From: Arthrobacter_B sp038069765
GTDB taxonomy: Bacteria > Actinomycetota > Actinomycetes > Actinomycetales > Micrococcaceae
Direction: 5' to 3'
Assembly (NCBI RefSeq): GCF_038069765.1
Contig: NZ_JBBPFS010000005.1
Span: forward strand, 1 to 64,000
Length of the DNA: 64,000 bases
Shown: in pieces, positions 43,112 to 51,371 of the stretch
Position numbering within the stretch: the stretch's first letter is position 1
Layout of the letters: each line of letters opens with the position of its first letter
The notes under the pieces: model-generated
Databases searched by the model: none
What the model saw: only the letters and a program-made list of their open reading frames with translations
Told to the model about the DNA's origin: nothing
Made by a program: the position numbers and the translations under genes

Positions 43112-44122
43112 TTGCAGACCAAAATCACCGCGAATGCACAGGCGCTGAAGCGATGGTTGAGCAACGCGGAAGTGTCTCTGGGCAACCACAGTGACCGGCT
43201 CAACGCGATCAACATCTTCCCGGTGGCCGACGGCGACACCGGCACCAACCTCTACCTCACCCTCCGTTCCGCGTCCCGGGCCATCGCCGACGCCGAGACC
43301 ACGGACATCGGCGAACTGCTGGGAATCGCCGGCCGGGCCGCCATGGAGGACGCCAAGGGCAACTCCGGCACCCTGCTTTCGGTCTTCCTGACCGCCATGG
43401 CCGAACCGCTGCAGGGCAGCACCCGGCTTTCGGCACCCCTGCTGGCAACCGCTTTGAACCGGGCGCAGCTGCGCTCCTGGTCCGTCCTCAGCGACCCGGT
43501 GCCCGGAACCATGCTCTCGGTGCTGGAGGAAGCAGCCCGCGCCGCCATGGACGAGCAGGCGGCCCAGACCGGCGATGATTCCAACGCGGGCCTGGCCACC
43601 ACCCTGGGGGCGGTCATGAACGCCGCCCTGGCCGCCGTCGTACACACCGAACTGCAGCTGGACGCCCTCACCCAGGCCAAGGTGGTCGACGCCGGCGGGG
43701 TGGGCTTCCTGCTCGTGCTGGATGCCCTGCGCGCGGCCGCACTGGGCGAGGAACTGCAGGAGGAACTCCTGGACGGGCTGCACGGCTACGACGTGCAGGC
43801 ACCGCACATCCACAGCAACATGCCGCGGATGGAAGGGGTGGAGGTCATGTGCACCATCAACCTCAGCCCGCTGGATGCCGCCACCCTGCGCCTGCAGCTG
43901 GACGAGCTGGGGGACTCGGTCATCATGAGCGCCGTCAACGCGGTGGGGGACGGCTACCGCTGGCGCGTGCACGTCCACACGCCCGACGCCGGTGCCGCCA
44001 TTGACCTGCTCCGCACCGTGGGCGAGCCCATGAACCTGACGATTACGGAGCTGTCCGCGGACGGCCACGAAACGAATGAAATTGCCGAGGGCAGCGAGAT
44101 CCACGAGGCCCATGAAGTCTAA
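43112..44122 (+). CDS. DhaL/DAK2-domain protein (FakA-like, short)
   Basis: 336 aa from a TTG at 43112; no better start exists nearby and the Shine-Dalgarno is weak. The N-terminal DhaL domain binds ATP-Mg through INIFPVADGDTGTNLYLTL (DGDTGTN at about 40-46), then GNSGTLLSVF and KVVDAGGVGFLLVLDAL. FakA is the ATP-binding subunit of fatty-acid kinase, which phosphorylates fatty acids held by FakB. FakA is usually near 550 residues; this protein stops after a short second domain. A FakB partner is not in the window. It overlaps recG by 11 nt. Confidence 0.8.
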   Translation: MQTKITANAQALKRWLSNAEVSLGNHSDRLNAINIFPVADGDTGTNLYLTLRSASRAIADAETTDIGELLGIAGRAAMEDAKGNSGTLLSVFLTAMAEPLQGSTRLSAPLLATALNRAQLRSWSVLSDPVPGTMLSVLEEAARAAMDEQAAQTGDDSNAGLATTLGAVMNAALAAVVHTELQLDALTQAKVVDAGGVGFLLVLDALRAAALGEELQEELLDGLHGYDVQAPHIHSNMPRMEGVEVMCTINLSPLDAATLRLQLDELGDSVIMSAVNAVGDGYRWRVHVHTPDAGAAIDLLRTVGEPMNLTITELSADGHETNEIAEGSEIHEAHEV

Positions 44123-46331
44123 CGTTCCCCCGGAACTCGATTTCCCGCTCGACCGGCGCATCGGCAAGCCGTCCGCCGCGAAGCTCGACAAGCAGCTGGG
44201 CCTGAAAACCGTGGGCGACCTGCTGCACCATTTCCCGCGGCGCTACATGGAGCGCGGCGAGCTGACTCCCATCGCGGACATCCCGTACGACGAGGACGTC
44301 ACGCTGATTGCCCGGGTGCAGACCGCCAACTCCCGGCGGATGCAGACCCGCAAGGGCATGCTGCTGGAAGTCACCGTCACCGACGACGATTCCGGCGCCC
44401 TGGGCCTGCTGCACCTGACCTTCTTCAACGGCTGGAAAGCGCAGCAGGAACTCACCGTCGGCACCCGCGCCATGTTCTCCGGCAAGGTGAGCGTCTACCG
44501 GAACAACCTGACACTGACCAACCCCAACTACGTGGTGCTCACCGAGGACGCCGACGACGAGGAAGAGGCCAAGCGGCCCATCCCCATCTACCCGGCCACC
44601 ACCAAGCTCAACAGCTGGGACATCAAGAAGGCCGTCGACGCGCTGCTGGTCACCATGCAGGCCGAAGAACTGCACGACCCCATTCCCGAGCCCATCCGGA
44701 AACGCGAAAACCTGCTGGGCCTGACCGAGGCGTACGAGAAGATCCACCGTCCCGCTGAAGTGGGGGAGGCCTACAAGGCCCGGCACCGGTTCCGCTACCA
44801 GGAGGCGCTGGTGCTGCAGACCGCTTTGGCCCGGCGGCGCAGCGCTGCGGAGCAGGAGGACGCCACCGCCCGTCCACCCCGCACCGGCGGCTTGCTGGAC
44901 CGCTTCGATGCCTCCCTGCCGTTCACGCTGACCAACGGCCAGTTCGACGTCGGGCGGGAACTGAGCGAGGACCTGGCCCGCCCGCATCCGATGAACCGGC
45001 TGCTGCAGGGCGAGGTGGGCTCGGGCAAAACCCTGGTGGCCCTGCGCGCCATGCTGCAGGTGATCGACGCCGGCGGGCAGGCCGCGCTGCTGGCCCCCAC
45101 CGAGGTCCTCGCCGCCCAGCACTACGAATCCATCACCAGGACGCTGGGCCCGCTGGGCCAGGGCGGCCGGCTGGGCAGCGATGACGACGCCACGCAGGTG
45201 ACGCTGCTGACCGGCTCCATGAACACCGCCCAGCGCCGTGCCGCCCTGCTGGACGCCGCGAGCGGCAGCGCGGGCATCGTCATCGGCACGCACGCCCTGC
45301 TCTCCGAGCACGTGCAGTTCGCCGATCTGGGACTCGTCGTCGTCGACGAGCAGCACCGTTTTGGCGTCGAACAGCGCGACGTCCTGCGCACCAAGGGCCG
45401 CAGCACCCCGCACCTGCTGGTCATGACCGCCACCCCCATTCCGCGGACCGTGGCAATGACCGTGTTCGGGGACCTGAATGTCTCCACGCTCTCCGAGCTG
45501 CCCGCCGGCCGCGCCCCCATTTCCACCTTCATGGCGCCGCTGTCGGAAAAGCCGGCCTGGAACCGCCGCATCTGGGAACGGGCACGGGAAGAGATCGACG
45601 CCGGCCGGCAGGTGTACGTGGTCTGCCCCAAGATCGGGGACAAGGAGGAGGAACCGGGTTTTGACATGGCCTTCTTCGATGCCGGTCCGGGCCCGGGAAG
45701 CAAAGCGGACAAGCTGAACCTGGCGTCCGTTCTCGAAATGCACCAGCAGCTCTCCGAGGTCCCCGCGCTCGCCGGCGTGCGCATCGGCGTCCTGCACGGG
45801 CGGCTTGACCCGGCGGACAAGACCGAAACCATGGCCGCCTTCAACCGCGGCGAAATTGACCTGCTCATCTCCACCACCGTCATCGAAGTGGGGGTGGACG
45901 TGCACAACGCAACGCTGATGATCATCGAGGACGCCGACCGCTTCGGCATATCCCAGCTGCACCAGCTGCGCGGCCGCGTGGGCCGCGGCGGCCTGCCCGG
46001 CACCTGCCTGCTGGTAACCCGGCTGGAACCCGGACATCCCAGCCGGGAGCGGCTGGAGGCCGTGGCCTCGACCACCGACGGTTTCGAGCTCTCCCGCCGG
46101 GACCTGGAGCTGCGGCGCGAAGGCGACATCCTCGGCGCCTCGCAGTCCGGCGGCCGCTCAACGCTGAAGCTGCTGCGGGCTATCCAGGATGAACCGCTGA
46201 TCGAGAAGGCCCGCGCCGATGCCACTGCCCTGGTGGAGGAGGACCCGGAGCTGACGCAGTACCCGGCCCTGAACGAGGCGATCGAGGACTACCTGAACCC
46301 GGAGAAGGAAGCCTTCCTGGACCGCGGCTGA
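44112..46331 (+). CDS. recG: ATP-dependent DNA helicase RecG
   Basis: 739 aa from the ATG at 44112, overlapping the previous gene by 11 nt. RecG remodels stalled replication forks and Holliday junctions. A wedge/OB domain (residues about 40-200, GVSSPRSM region on the complement excluded) precedes the helicase core: Walker A GEVGSGKT near residue 300, LAPTEVLAAQHY, the DEQH box at 412-415, TATPIPRT, and motif VI QLHQLRGRVGRGGLPG. Length is slightly above the 690-residue norm because of short inserts such as RSAAEQEDATARPPRTGG. Confidence 0.95.
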   Translation: MKSNVPPELDFPLDRRIGKPSAAKLDKQLGLKTVGDLLHHFPRRYMERGELTPIADIPYDEDVTLIARVQTANSRRMQTRKGMLLEVTVTDDDSGALGLLHLTFFNGWKAQQELTVGTRAMFSGKVSVYRNNLTLTNPNYVVLTEDADDEEEAKRPIPIYPATTKLNSWDIKKAVDALLVTMQAEELHDPIPEPIRKRENLLGLTEAYEKIHRPAEVGEAYKARHRFRYQEALVLQTALARRRSAAEQEDATARPPRTGGLLDRFDASLPFTLTNGQFDVGRELSEDLARPHPMNRLLQGEVGSGKTLVALRAMLQVIDAGGQAALLAPTEVLAAQHYESITRTLGPLGQGGRLGSDDDATQVTLLTGSMNTAQRRAALLDAASGSAGIVIGTHALLSEHVQFADLGLVVVDEQHRFGVEQRDVLRTKGRSTPHLLVMTATPIPRTVAMTVFGDLNVSTLSELPAGRAPISTFMAPLSEKPAWNRRIWERAREEIDAGRQVYVVCPKIGDKEEEPGFDMAFFDAGPGPGSKADKLNLASVLEMHQQLSEVPALAGVRIGVLHGRLDPADKTETMAAFNRGEIDLLISTTVIEVGVDVHNATLMIIEDADRFGISQLHQLRGRVGRGGLPGTCLLVTRLEPGHPSRERLEAVASTTDGFELSRRDLELRREGDILGASQSGGRSTLKLLRAIQDEPLIEKARADATALVEEDPELTQYPALNEAIEDYLNPEKEAFLDRG

Positions 46332-46437
46332 CTCTGCGCCTTACCGGGCGGCTGGCTCTGCGGCCGACCCCGTGGCCGGCCCCGTGGCCGGGGCAGCCGG
46401 ACACAGCGAACAGTTAAAGCCCGATAAAGTAAAACCC

Positions 46438-47049
46438 ATGAGCCGCATCATTGCCGGAACCGCCGGCGGAACCTCCCTGACCAGCGTTCCCGGAACGGGA
46501 ACCCGCCCCACCACGGACCGGGTCAAGGAAGCACTGTTTTCCCGGCTCGAGTCCTACGACATCCTCTCCGGCGCCCGCGTACTGGACCTCTTCGCCGGGT
46601 CCGGCGCCCTCGGCGTCGAAAGCGCCAGCCGCGGCGCCGTCTCCGTGGACCTGGTGGAACTGGCCGACAAGGCCGCCGGCACCTGCAAGCAGAACGCCAA
46701 GCTGATCAACGATGCCGCCGGCCGCAGCATCGTCAACGTGCACCGCGCCAAAGCCGACACCTACCTGCTGCGCGTCCCCGCTGACGTCACTTGGGACCTG
46801 GTGTTTCTGGATCCGCCCTACGACCTGGACGAGGAAGACCTCTCCGCCGTGCTCCGGGCGCTGCCCCGCCACCTGGCCGAGGGCGCCGTCGTCGTGCTGG
46901 AACGCTCCACCCGCTCACCGGAACCGGTCTGGCCGGAGGGCATGGAACGCTTCAGCGAACGCAAGTACGGGGAAACCACGCTCTGGTTCGCCGAACCGGC
47001 GCAGACCCAGGACGAGACCGACGACGACGCGGCGGCTGCCGGCTCCTAA
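46438..47049 (+). CDS. rsmD: 16S rRNA (guanine(966)-N2)-methyltransferase
   Basis: 203 aa from the ATG at 46438. RsmD methylates G966 of 16S rRNA with S-adenosylmethionine. The opening MSRIIAGTAGGTSL, the SAM motif VLDLFAGSGALGVES and the catalytic DPPY at residues 125-128 are typical. TAAAGT at 46425-46430 lies 7 nt before the ATG with no Shine-Dalgarno, suggesting a leaderless mRNA separate from recG. coaD, its usual neighbour, follows after two minus-strand genes. Confidence 0.94.
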   Translation: MSRIIAGTAGGTSLTSVPGTGTRPTTDRVKEALFSRLESYDILSGARVLDLFAGSGALGVESASRGAVSVDLVELADKAAGTCKQNAKLINDAAGRSIVNVHRAKADTYLLRVPADVTWDLVFLDPPYDLDEEDLSAVLRALPRHLAEGAVVVLERSTRSPEPVWPEGMERFSERKYGETTLWFAEPAQTQDETDDDAAAAGS

Positions 47050-47071
47050 CCCGCTCAGCTGAGTACGCCGC

Positions 47072-47890
47072 TCAGCCGGCCGAGGCGAACACGTCCAGCC
47101 GCTCACCGGTCAGGACCTCCGCCGGATGCGGGCCGGCGGCCAGCAGCTGCGCGGTCCACTCCTCGGGCCATGGGAAGGCCGTGGCGGCTAGGACAATGTT
47201 GCCCGGAAAGCGGCCGGTGAACATCGATTTCTCGGCCAGCGCCGCGAAGCCGGCCTCCGGGATTCCCTGCAGGCCCTCCTGGAGAGCGCGGACCTGCCGC
47301 CGGCAGAAGGCCAGCCCCGGATCGTCGCCCACGTTCACCAGAAGAACCCCGGAGGGGGAGAGCAGGGCAGCGGCCTCGGCATAGAACTCCGGCGTGGTCA
47401 GGTGTTCGGGGGCGTCTGCTCCGGCAAAGACATCGAGAACGATGGCGTCGAAGGTGCCGGGTTCATAGCGCGAGAGCGCATCCCGCGCGTCTCCGATGAC
47501 CGTCTCCAGCACGGTGCCCTCGGGCAGCGGCAGGTGCGCCAGGACAAAGTCCAGCAGTTCACGCTCCAGCTCCACCGCGTGCTGCTCCGAGCCCGGGCGG
47601 GTGGCCTGCAGGTACCGGGTGAGGGTCAGCGCCCCGGCGCCCAGGTGCAGGGCCCGCAGCGGCGCTCCCGCGGGAGCGGCCAGGTCCAGGACGTTGCCGA
47701 TCCGCCGCAGGTACTCGTAGAAGATCTCCTCGGGATGGGCCAGGTTCACATGCGACTGCTCGGCGCCGCCGATGCTCAGCACCCAGGCCCCGGGACTGAA
47801 CCCGTCTTCGGTGATGGTGGCGTGGGCGCCGATGCCGCGCAGCAGCCGTGACGGGGTGCGCCCGTCGTTCTTTGGCGCTTTGACCGCCAT
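47072..47890 (-). CDS. Spermidine-synthase-like methyltransferase-fold protein
   Basis: 272 aa. It has the Rossmann nucleotide-binding strand ALHLGAGALTLTRYLQ, an acidic strand HAVELERELLDFV, GDARDAL and FDAIVLDVFAGADAPEHLTT, matching the PABS/spermidine-synthase fold. The N-terminal segment SHVNLAHPEEIFYEYLRRI is a family feature of actinobacterial stand-alone versions. No polyamine genes are near, so the substrate is unknown. It is translationally coupled to the aminotransferase (TGATG), whose product is made from the same minus-strand transcript. Confidence 0.8.
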   Translation of the reverse strand: MAVKAPKNDGRTPSRLLRGIGAHATITEDGFSPGAWVLSIGGAEQSHVNLAHPEEIFYEYLRRIGNVLDLAAPAGAPLRALHLGAGALTLTRYLQATRPGSEQHAVELERELLDFVLAHLPLPEGTVLETVIGDARDALSRYEPGTFDAIVLDVFAGADAPEHLTTPEFYAEAAALLSPSGVLLVNVGDDPGLAFCRRQVRALQEGLQGIPEAGFAALAEKSMFTGRFPGNIVLAATAFPWPEEWTAQLLAAGPHPAEVLTGERLDVFASAG

Positions 47891-49134
47891 CAGAGCACCT
47901 GTCCCAGCTTGGCGATGCGCTCGGCCGCTTCCTGCAGCACGTCGGTTTTTTTGCAGAACGCAAAACGCAGCAGCGTCCGGGTGTGCCTGGCACCCTCCTC
48001 ATGGCAGAACACCGCCACCGGGATGGCGCCCACACCCACCAGCTCGGGCAACCGGCGGGCCAGTGCTGTGGCGTCGGTGATGCCCAGGGGCGCGACGTCG
48101 GCGTTGACGAAGTAGGTTCCCTGCGGCTCGAAGACGGTCAGGCCGGCCGCACGCAGTCCCTCGCTCAGCACGTCGCGCTTGGCCTGCAGTGTCTTGGCGG
48201 CGCCGGTAAAGAATGCGTCCTCCATCCCGAGGCCCAGGGCAATGGCGCCCTGGAACGGAGTGCCGGAGCTGTAGCTGAGGAAAGACTTCACGGCGCGCAC
48301 AGCTGCCACCAGCTCCGCCGGTCCGGACAGCCAGCCAATCTTCCAGCCCGTGAAGGAGAACGTTTTGCCGGCGGAGGAAATGGTCAGGGTGCGCTCCGCG
48401 GCGCCGGGCAGCGTGGCCACGGGAACATGCCGGGGCCCGAAGGTGAGGTGTTCATACACTTCGTCGGTCACGATGAGCGCGTTGTACTTGGCGGCCAGCT
48501 CCACGACCCGCTGGAGGGTCTCGGCGGGAAAGACGGCGCCGGTGGGGTTGTGCGGGTTGTTTACCAGCACCACCCGGGTGCGCTCGGAGAAGGAGTCTTC
48601 CAGGGTGGCCAGATCCGGCTGGAAGTCCGGTGCCAGCAGCGGCGCCGTGGTGTGGGTGGCTCCGCTGAGGCCGATGATCGCCCCGTAGGAGTCATAAAAC
48701 GGTTCGAAGGTCAGGACTTCGTCGCCCGGTCCGGTCAGGGCCAGCAGGGTGGCGGCAATGGCCTCGGTGGCGCCGGTGCTGATGATGATCTGGGTGTCCG
48801 GATCCAGGGACAGCCCGTAGAAGCGTTCCTGGTGGGCGGCGACAGCGTTGCGCAGCACCGGCAGTCCCTGTCCGGGTGCGTACTGGTTTCTGCCATCGAG
48901 GATGGCGGCGCGTGCTGCCTCCATCACTTCGGCCGGACCGTCCTCATCGGGGAATCCTTGGCCCAAATTGATGGCGTTGTGCCGGCCGGACAGGACGGTG
49001 ATTTCCTCGAAGATGGTCACCCCCAGCGCTCCGTCTGCGCCGAGAAGATTGGCGCCGGCGGCGGTGCGCTGCCAGGGCGGGGTTCCTCCGGCGGAGTCGG
49101 AGCGTAACAGCGATGCGGAATGGGGAGAGCTCAT
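47890..49134 (-). CDS. Class I/II pyridoxal-phosphate aminotransferase
   Basis: 414 aa. Fold type I: NPHNPTG, TDEVYEHLTF and the PLP lysine in SSAGKTFSFTGWKIGW. The opening INLGQGFPDEDGPAEV and NQYAPGQGLPVLR match the YbdL/DapC/kynurenine-aminotransferase group (methionine, N-succinyl-diaminopimelate or kynurenine as amino donor). The exact substrate is open. It is divergent from coaD with only 41 nt between the starts. A TAATAC hexamer 8 nt before its ATG suggests a leaderless transcript. Confidence 0.88.
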   Translation of the reverse strand: MSSPHSASLLRSDSAGGTPPWQRTAAGANLLGADGALGVTIFEEITVLSGRHNAINLGQGFPDEDGPAEVMEAARAAILDGRNQYAPGQGLPVLRNAVAAHQERFYGLSLDPDTQIIISTGATEAIAATLLALTGPGDEVLTFEPFYDSYGAIIGLSGATHTTAPLLAPDFQPDLATLEDSFSERTRVVLVNNPHNPTGAVFPAETLQRVVELAAKYNALIVTDEVYEHLTFGPRHVPVATLPGAAERTLTISSAGKTFSFTGWKIGWLSGPAELVAAVRAVKSFLSYSSGTPFQGAIALGLGMEDAFFTGAAKTLQAKRDVLSEGLRAAGLTVFEPQGTYFVNADVAPLGITDATALARRLPELVGVGAIPVAVFCHEEGARHTRTLLRFAFCKKTDVLQEAAERIAKLGQVL

Positions 49135-49175
49135 GCCTTCCAGTATTACCCGCTTTGACCGGGTAGATTCGACCT
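49135..49175. promoter_or_regulatory. 41-nt divergent promoter with two near-leaderless starts
   Basis: On the plus strand TAGATT (49164-49169) ends 6 nt before the coaD ATG. On the minus strand TAATAC (complement of 49143-49148) ends 8 nt before the aminotransferase ATG. No Shine-Dalgarno exists for coaD; both -35 regions would have to overlap. Confidence 0.5.
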
Positions 49176-49655
49176 ATGCGACGCGCTGTATGCCCCGGAT
49201 CCTATGACCCCATCCACAACGGACACGTAGAGGTGATAGCCCGCGCGGCCAGCCTGTTCGATGAAGTGATTGTGGCGGTCTCCACCAACTACGCCAAGAA
49301 ATACCGGTTTTCCGGCCCGGAACGGCTCGCGATGGCACGCGAAACCCTGGGCGCCCTGCGCGGGGTCTCGGTTGTTCCCATGGGCGACGGTCTGCTGGCC
49401 GACTTCTGCCGCGAGCACGGCGTGGACGCCATTGTGAAGGGGCTGCGCTCGGTCCAGGATTACCAGTACGAGCTGCCCATGGCCGTCATGAACCGTCACC
49501 TGACCGGCGTCGAAACCGTGTTCCTGCCGGCCGAGAGCCGCTACACCCACCTGTCCTCAACGCTGATCAAGGAAGTCTCGGCGCTCGGCGGCGATGTCAA
49601 GGAGCTGGTGCCGCTGGCCGCGTTCCGGCGGCTGCAGCAGGACCAGGGCGCCTAA
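49176..49655 (+). CDS. coaD: Phosphopantetheine adenylyltransferase
   Basis: 159 aa, standard length. CoaD adenylates 4'-phosphopantetheine to dephospho-CoA. The nucleotidyltransferase opening CPGSYDPIHNGHVEVIARA carries the HNGH motif (residues 14-17), and VKGLRSVQDYQYELPMAVMN and ESRYTHLSSTLIKEV complete the family pattern. It appears to be transcribed without a leader. Confidence 0.97.
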   Translation: MRRAVCPGSYDPIHNGHVEVIARAASLFDEVIVAVSTNYAKKYRFSGPERLAMARETLGALRGVSVVPMGDGLLADFCREHGVDAIVKGLRSVQDYQYELPMAVMNRHLTGVETVFLPAESRYTHLSSTLIKEVSALGGDVKELVPLAAFRRLQQDQGA

Positions 49656-49679
49656 GCCGCGCTAAAGGAGCCTGAGCCG

Positions 49680-50288
49680 CTAGATCCGGCTCGCGCAGGC
49701 AGGCCGCAGCACCGACGCCGCCAGCCCGCCGGTCTCCTCGACAAACCGCCCCAGCCACTGGCCGGGGGAGAGGTCGGGGTCGGAGGGCACCATGGTGAGT
49801 GTCGCCGTCGAGCACTGGCTGATGTTGGTTTCAGCGCGCAGCAGGTGATAGCGGGACGTCACCACAATCAGGTTGTCCCAGCCGTTGTCCGCGGCCAGCC
49901 GGGCGACGGCGCGGGCCTCGCCGCGGGTGGTCAGCGGCTCCGGCAAGAAGCAGGTCACCGCGGGGCTGGAAATGTAGTCGCAGTACATGTCGGTGATCCT
50001 GTTGCCGGGGGTGTCCGTGGTGGAGAGCACCAGATCGCCGGCGTAGCCCTGGTAGGACAGGTCCCGGCCCACCGGCAGGCGTTCCGATGCCGCACCGGCA
50101 AGGACCACAACGGCGTCGGCCCCGGCAGGTTCATGCACCTGCGGATAGTAGAAGAGCAGGACAGCCGCAAACAGCCAGATCAGCAGGGCGGAGACGACGG
50201 TGGCGACGGCGATATCGACACTGCGCGGTACTCCGCGCTGAAGCCGGACCACCAGGCGGTGCGGCAGGACGCGGAGGGAGGGAAGCAT
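49680..50288 (-). CDS. DUF218 / YdcF-family membrane protein
   Basis: 202 aa. One N-terminal membrane helix (VVSALLIWLFAAVLLFYYP, about residues 33-51) is followed by an extracellular DUF218 domain: ADAVVVLAGAASERLPVGRDL, TTRGEARAVARLAADNGWDNLIVVTSRYHLLRAE. DUF218 proteins such as YdcF and SanA are linked to envelope integrity; biochemical roles are poorly known. TAAACT (complement of 50295-50300) lies 6 nt before the ATG, indicating a leaderless start. It converges on coaD. Confidence 0.85.
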   Translation of the reverse strand: MLPSLRVLPHRLVVRLQRGVPRSVDIAVATVVSALLIWLFAAVLLFYYPQVHEPAGADAVVVLAGAASERLPVGRDLSYQGYAGDLVLSTTDTPGNRITDMYCDYISSPAVTCFLPEPLTTRGEARAVARLAADNGWDNLIVVTSRYHLLRAETNISQCSTATLTMVPSDPDLSPGQWLGRFVEETGGLAASVLRPACASRI

Positions 50289-50420
50289 CCCGACAGTTTA
50301 TGCGAGCGGGGTCCTTTTGCGAGCCGGGAGGGCTGCGATGTAAACCGGCGGCGCTATGGGCTGTAAACTGGAATGAGCAGCCCGTGCCCTGCCTCGATCT
50401 GAGGCGAGCTGCGGCGCAGT

Positions 50421-50450
50421 TTGAGAGAATCGGCCGTATCAGGCTAAGAT
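50421..50450 (+). promoter_or_regulatory. Promoter of the DUF177-rpmF(-rnc) operon
   Basis: TTGAGA (50421-50426) and TAAGAT (50445-50450) are separated by 18 nt, 32 nt upstream of the probable DUF177 start. This is a near-consensus SigA-type promoter. Confidence 0.65.
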
Positions 50451-50482
50451 GATATGTCGGTCTATGTTCTACAGGAGTTCTC

Positions 50483-51088
50483 ATTAGCGTTCAGTCGCGG
50501 ATTAATCCGGGTTCGTCGCCCTTGGCCATTAGTGTCAAGGATCTCGGGCGCAGCCCGGGGGTTATGCGGACTATGCACGAACATGTTCCGGCACCGAAGG
50601 ACTTCGGTGTTGCGCTTATCGGCGTGCCGGAAGGTGCAGATCTTGATCTGGACCTGAGGTTCGAGGCCGTGCACGAGGGGATTTTAGTATCCGGAACCGT
50701 CATCGCTCCTGTTCAGGGAGAATGCGGACGGTGCCTGAAGCCCATCGCGTACGACGAAGAAGTCGATGTGCAGGAACTCTTCTACTACGAGGACGCTGAG
50801 TCTTTCGGAACAGAAGAGGAAGAAGAGCAACACCGGATCGAGCGAGATGTCATCGATCTTGAGCCGGTTTTGCGGGACGCAGTGGTAACCACCCTGCCGT
50901 TCCAGCCGGTGTGCCGGGAGGACTGCGAAGGCCTTTGCTCCGAATGCGGAGCGCGCCTTGAGGAGGATCCGGGTCACCACCACCAAACAGTGGATCCTCG
51001 CTGGGCAGCCCTCTCCGGGCTGGCTGGCAGCGCCGCAGACAATTCTGCGGCAACAAGTACAGAGTCAGACGAGAGAGAAGAGAGTTAG
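50483..51088 (+). CDS. DUF177 / YceD-family protein, probable ATT start
   Basis: 201 aa if translated from ATT at 50483, which has a perfect AGGAG at 50473-50477 five nt upstream and encodes MSVQSRIN...; the nearest conventional start is TTG at 50522 (188 aa) with no Shine-Dalgarno. The family signature LAISVKDLGRSPG follows. Two cysteine clusters, CGRCLK and CREDCEGLCSECG, probably bind zinc. YceD/DUF177 proteins precede rpmF in most bacteria and have been linked to 23S rRNA maturation or ribosome assembly. rpmF starts 2 nt after its stop. Confidence 0.88.
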   Translation: MSVQSRINPGSSPLAISVKDLGRSPGVMRTMHEHVPAPKDFGVALIGVPEGADLDLDLRFEAVHEGILVSGTVIAPVQGECGRCLKPIAYDEEVDVQELFYYEDAESFGTEEEEEQHRIERDVIDLEPVLRDAVVTTLPFQPVCREDCEGLCSECGARLEEDPGHHHQTVDPRWAALSGLAGSAADNSAATSTESDEREES

Positions 51089-51090
51089 TC

Positions 51091-51294
51091 GTGGCTGTTC
51101 CCAAGCGGAAAATGTCCCGCTCGAATACGCGTGCACGCCGGTCCCAGTGGAAGGCAACTGCCCCCAACCTGGTGAAAACCGTTGAGAACGGCCGCGTTAC
51201 CTACAGCCTGCCTCACCAGGCCAAGGTCGTGACCGACTCAGCTGGTACCGCGCTGTTCCTTGAATACAAGGGCCGCAAGGTAGCGGACGTCTAA
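51091..51294 (+). CDS. rpmF: 50S ribosomal protein L32
   Basis: 67 aa from a GTG. The AVPKRKMSRSNTRARRSQWK opening is diagnostic. The zinc-ribbon cysteines found in some L32 proteins are absent, so this is a zinc-free (C-minus) form. It is coupled to DUF177 by a 2-nt gap. Confidence 0.97.
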   Translation: MAVPKRKMSRSNTRARRSQWKATAPNLVKTVENGRVTYSLPHQAKVVTDSAGTALFLEYKGRKVADV

Positions 51295-51335
51295 GACCAG
51301 TGTTCCTTCCCTGCACGGCAGTGTCGGACGGGGAA

Positions 51336-51371
51336 ATGAATACTGCTTTTCGGGTCAATACCAAAAAGTGA
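51336..51371 (+). CDS. Possible 11-codon leader ORF coupled to rnc
   Basis: ATG at 51336, product MNTAFRVNTKK, TGA at 51369-51371. The stop overlaps the rnc GTG as GTGA. A purine-rich GGACGGGG lies just upstream. rnc has no Shine-Dalgarno of its own, so reinitiation after this ORF would explain its translation. No direct proof; very short ORFs arise by chance. Confidence 0.4.
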   Translation: MNTAFRVNTKK

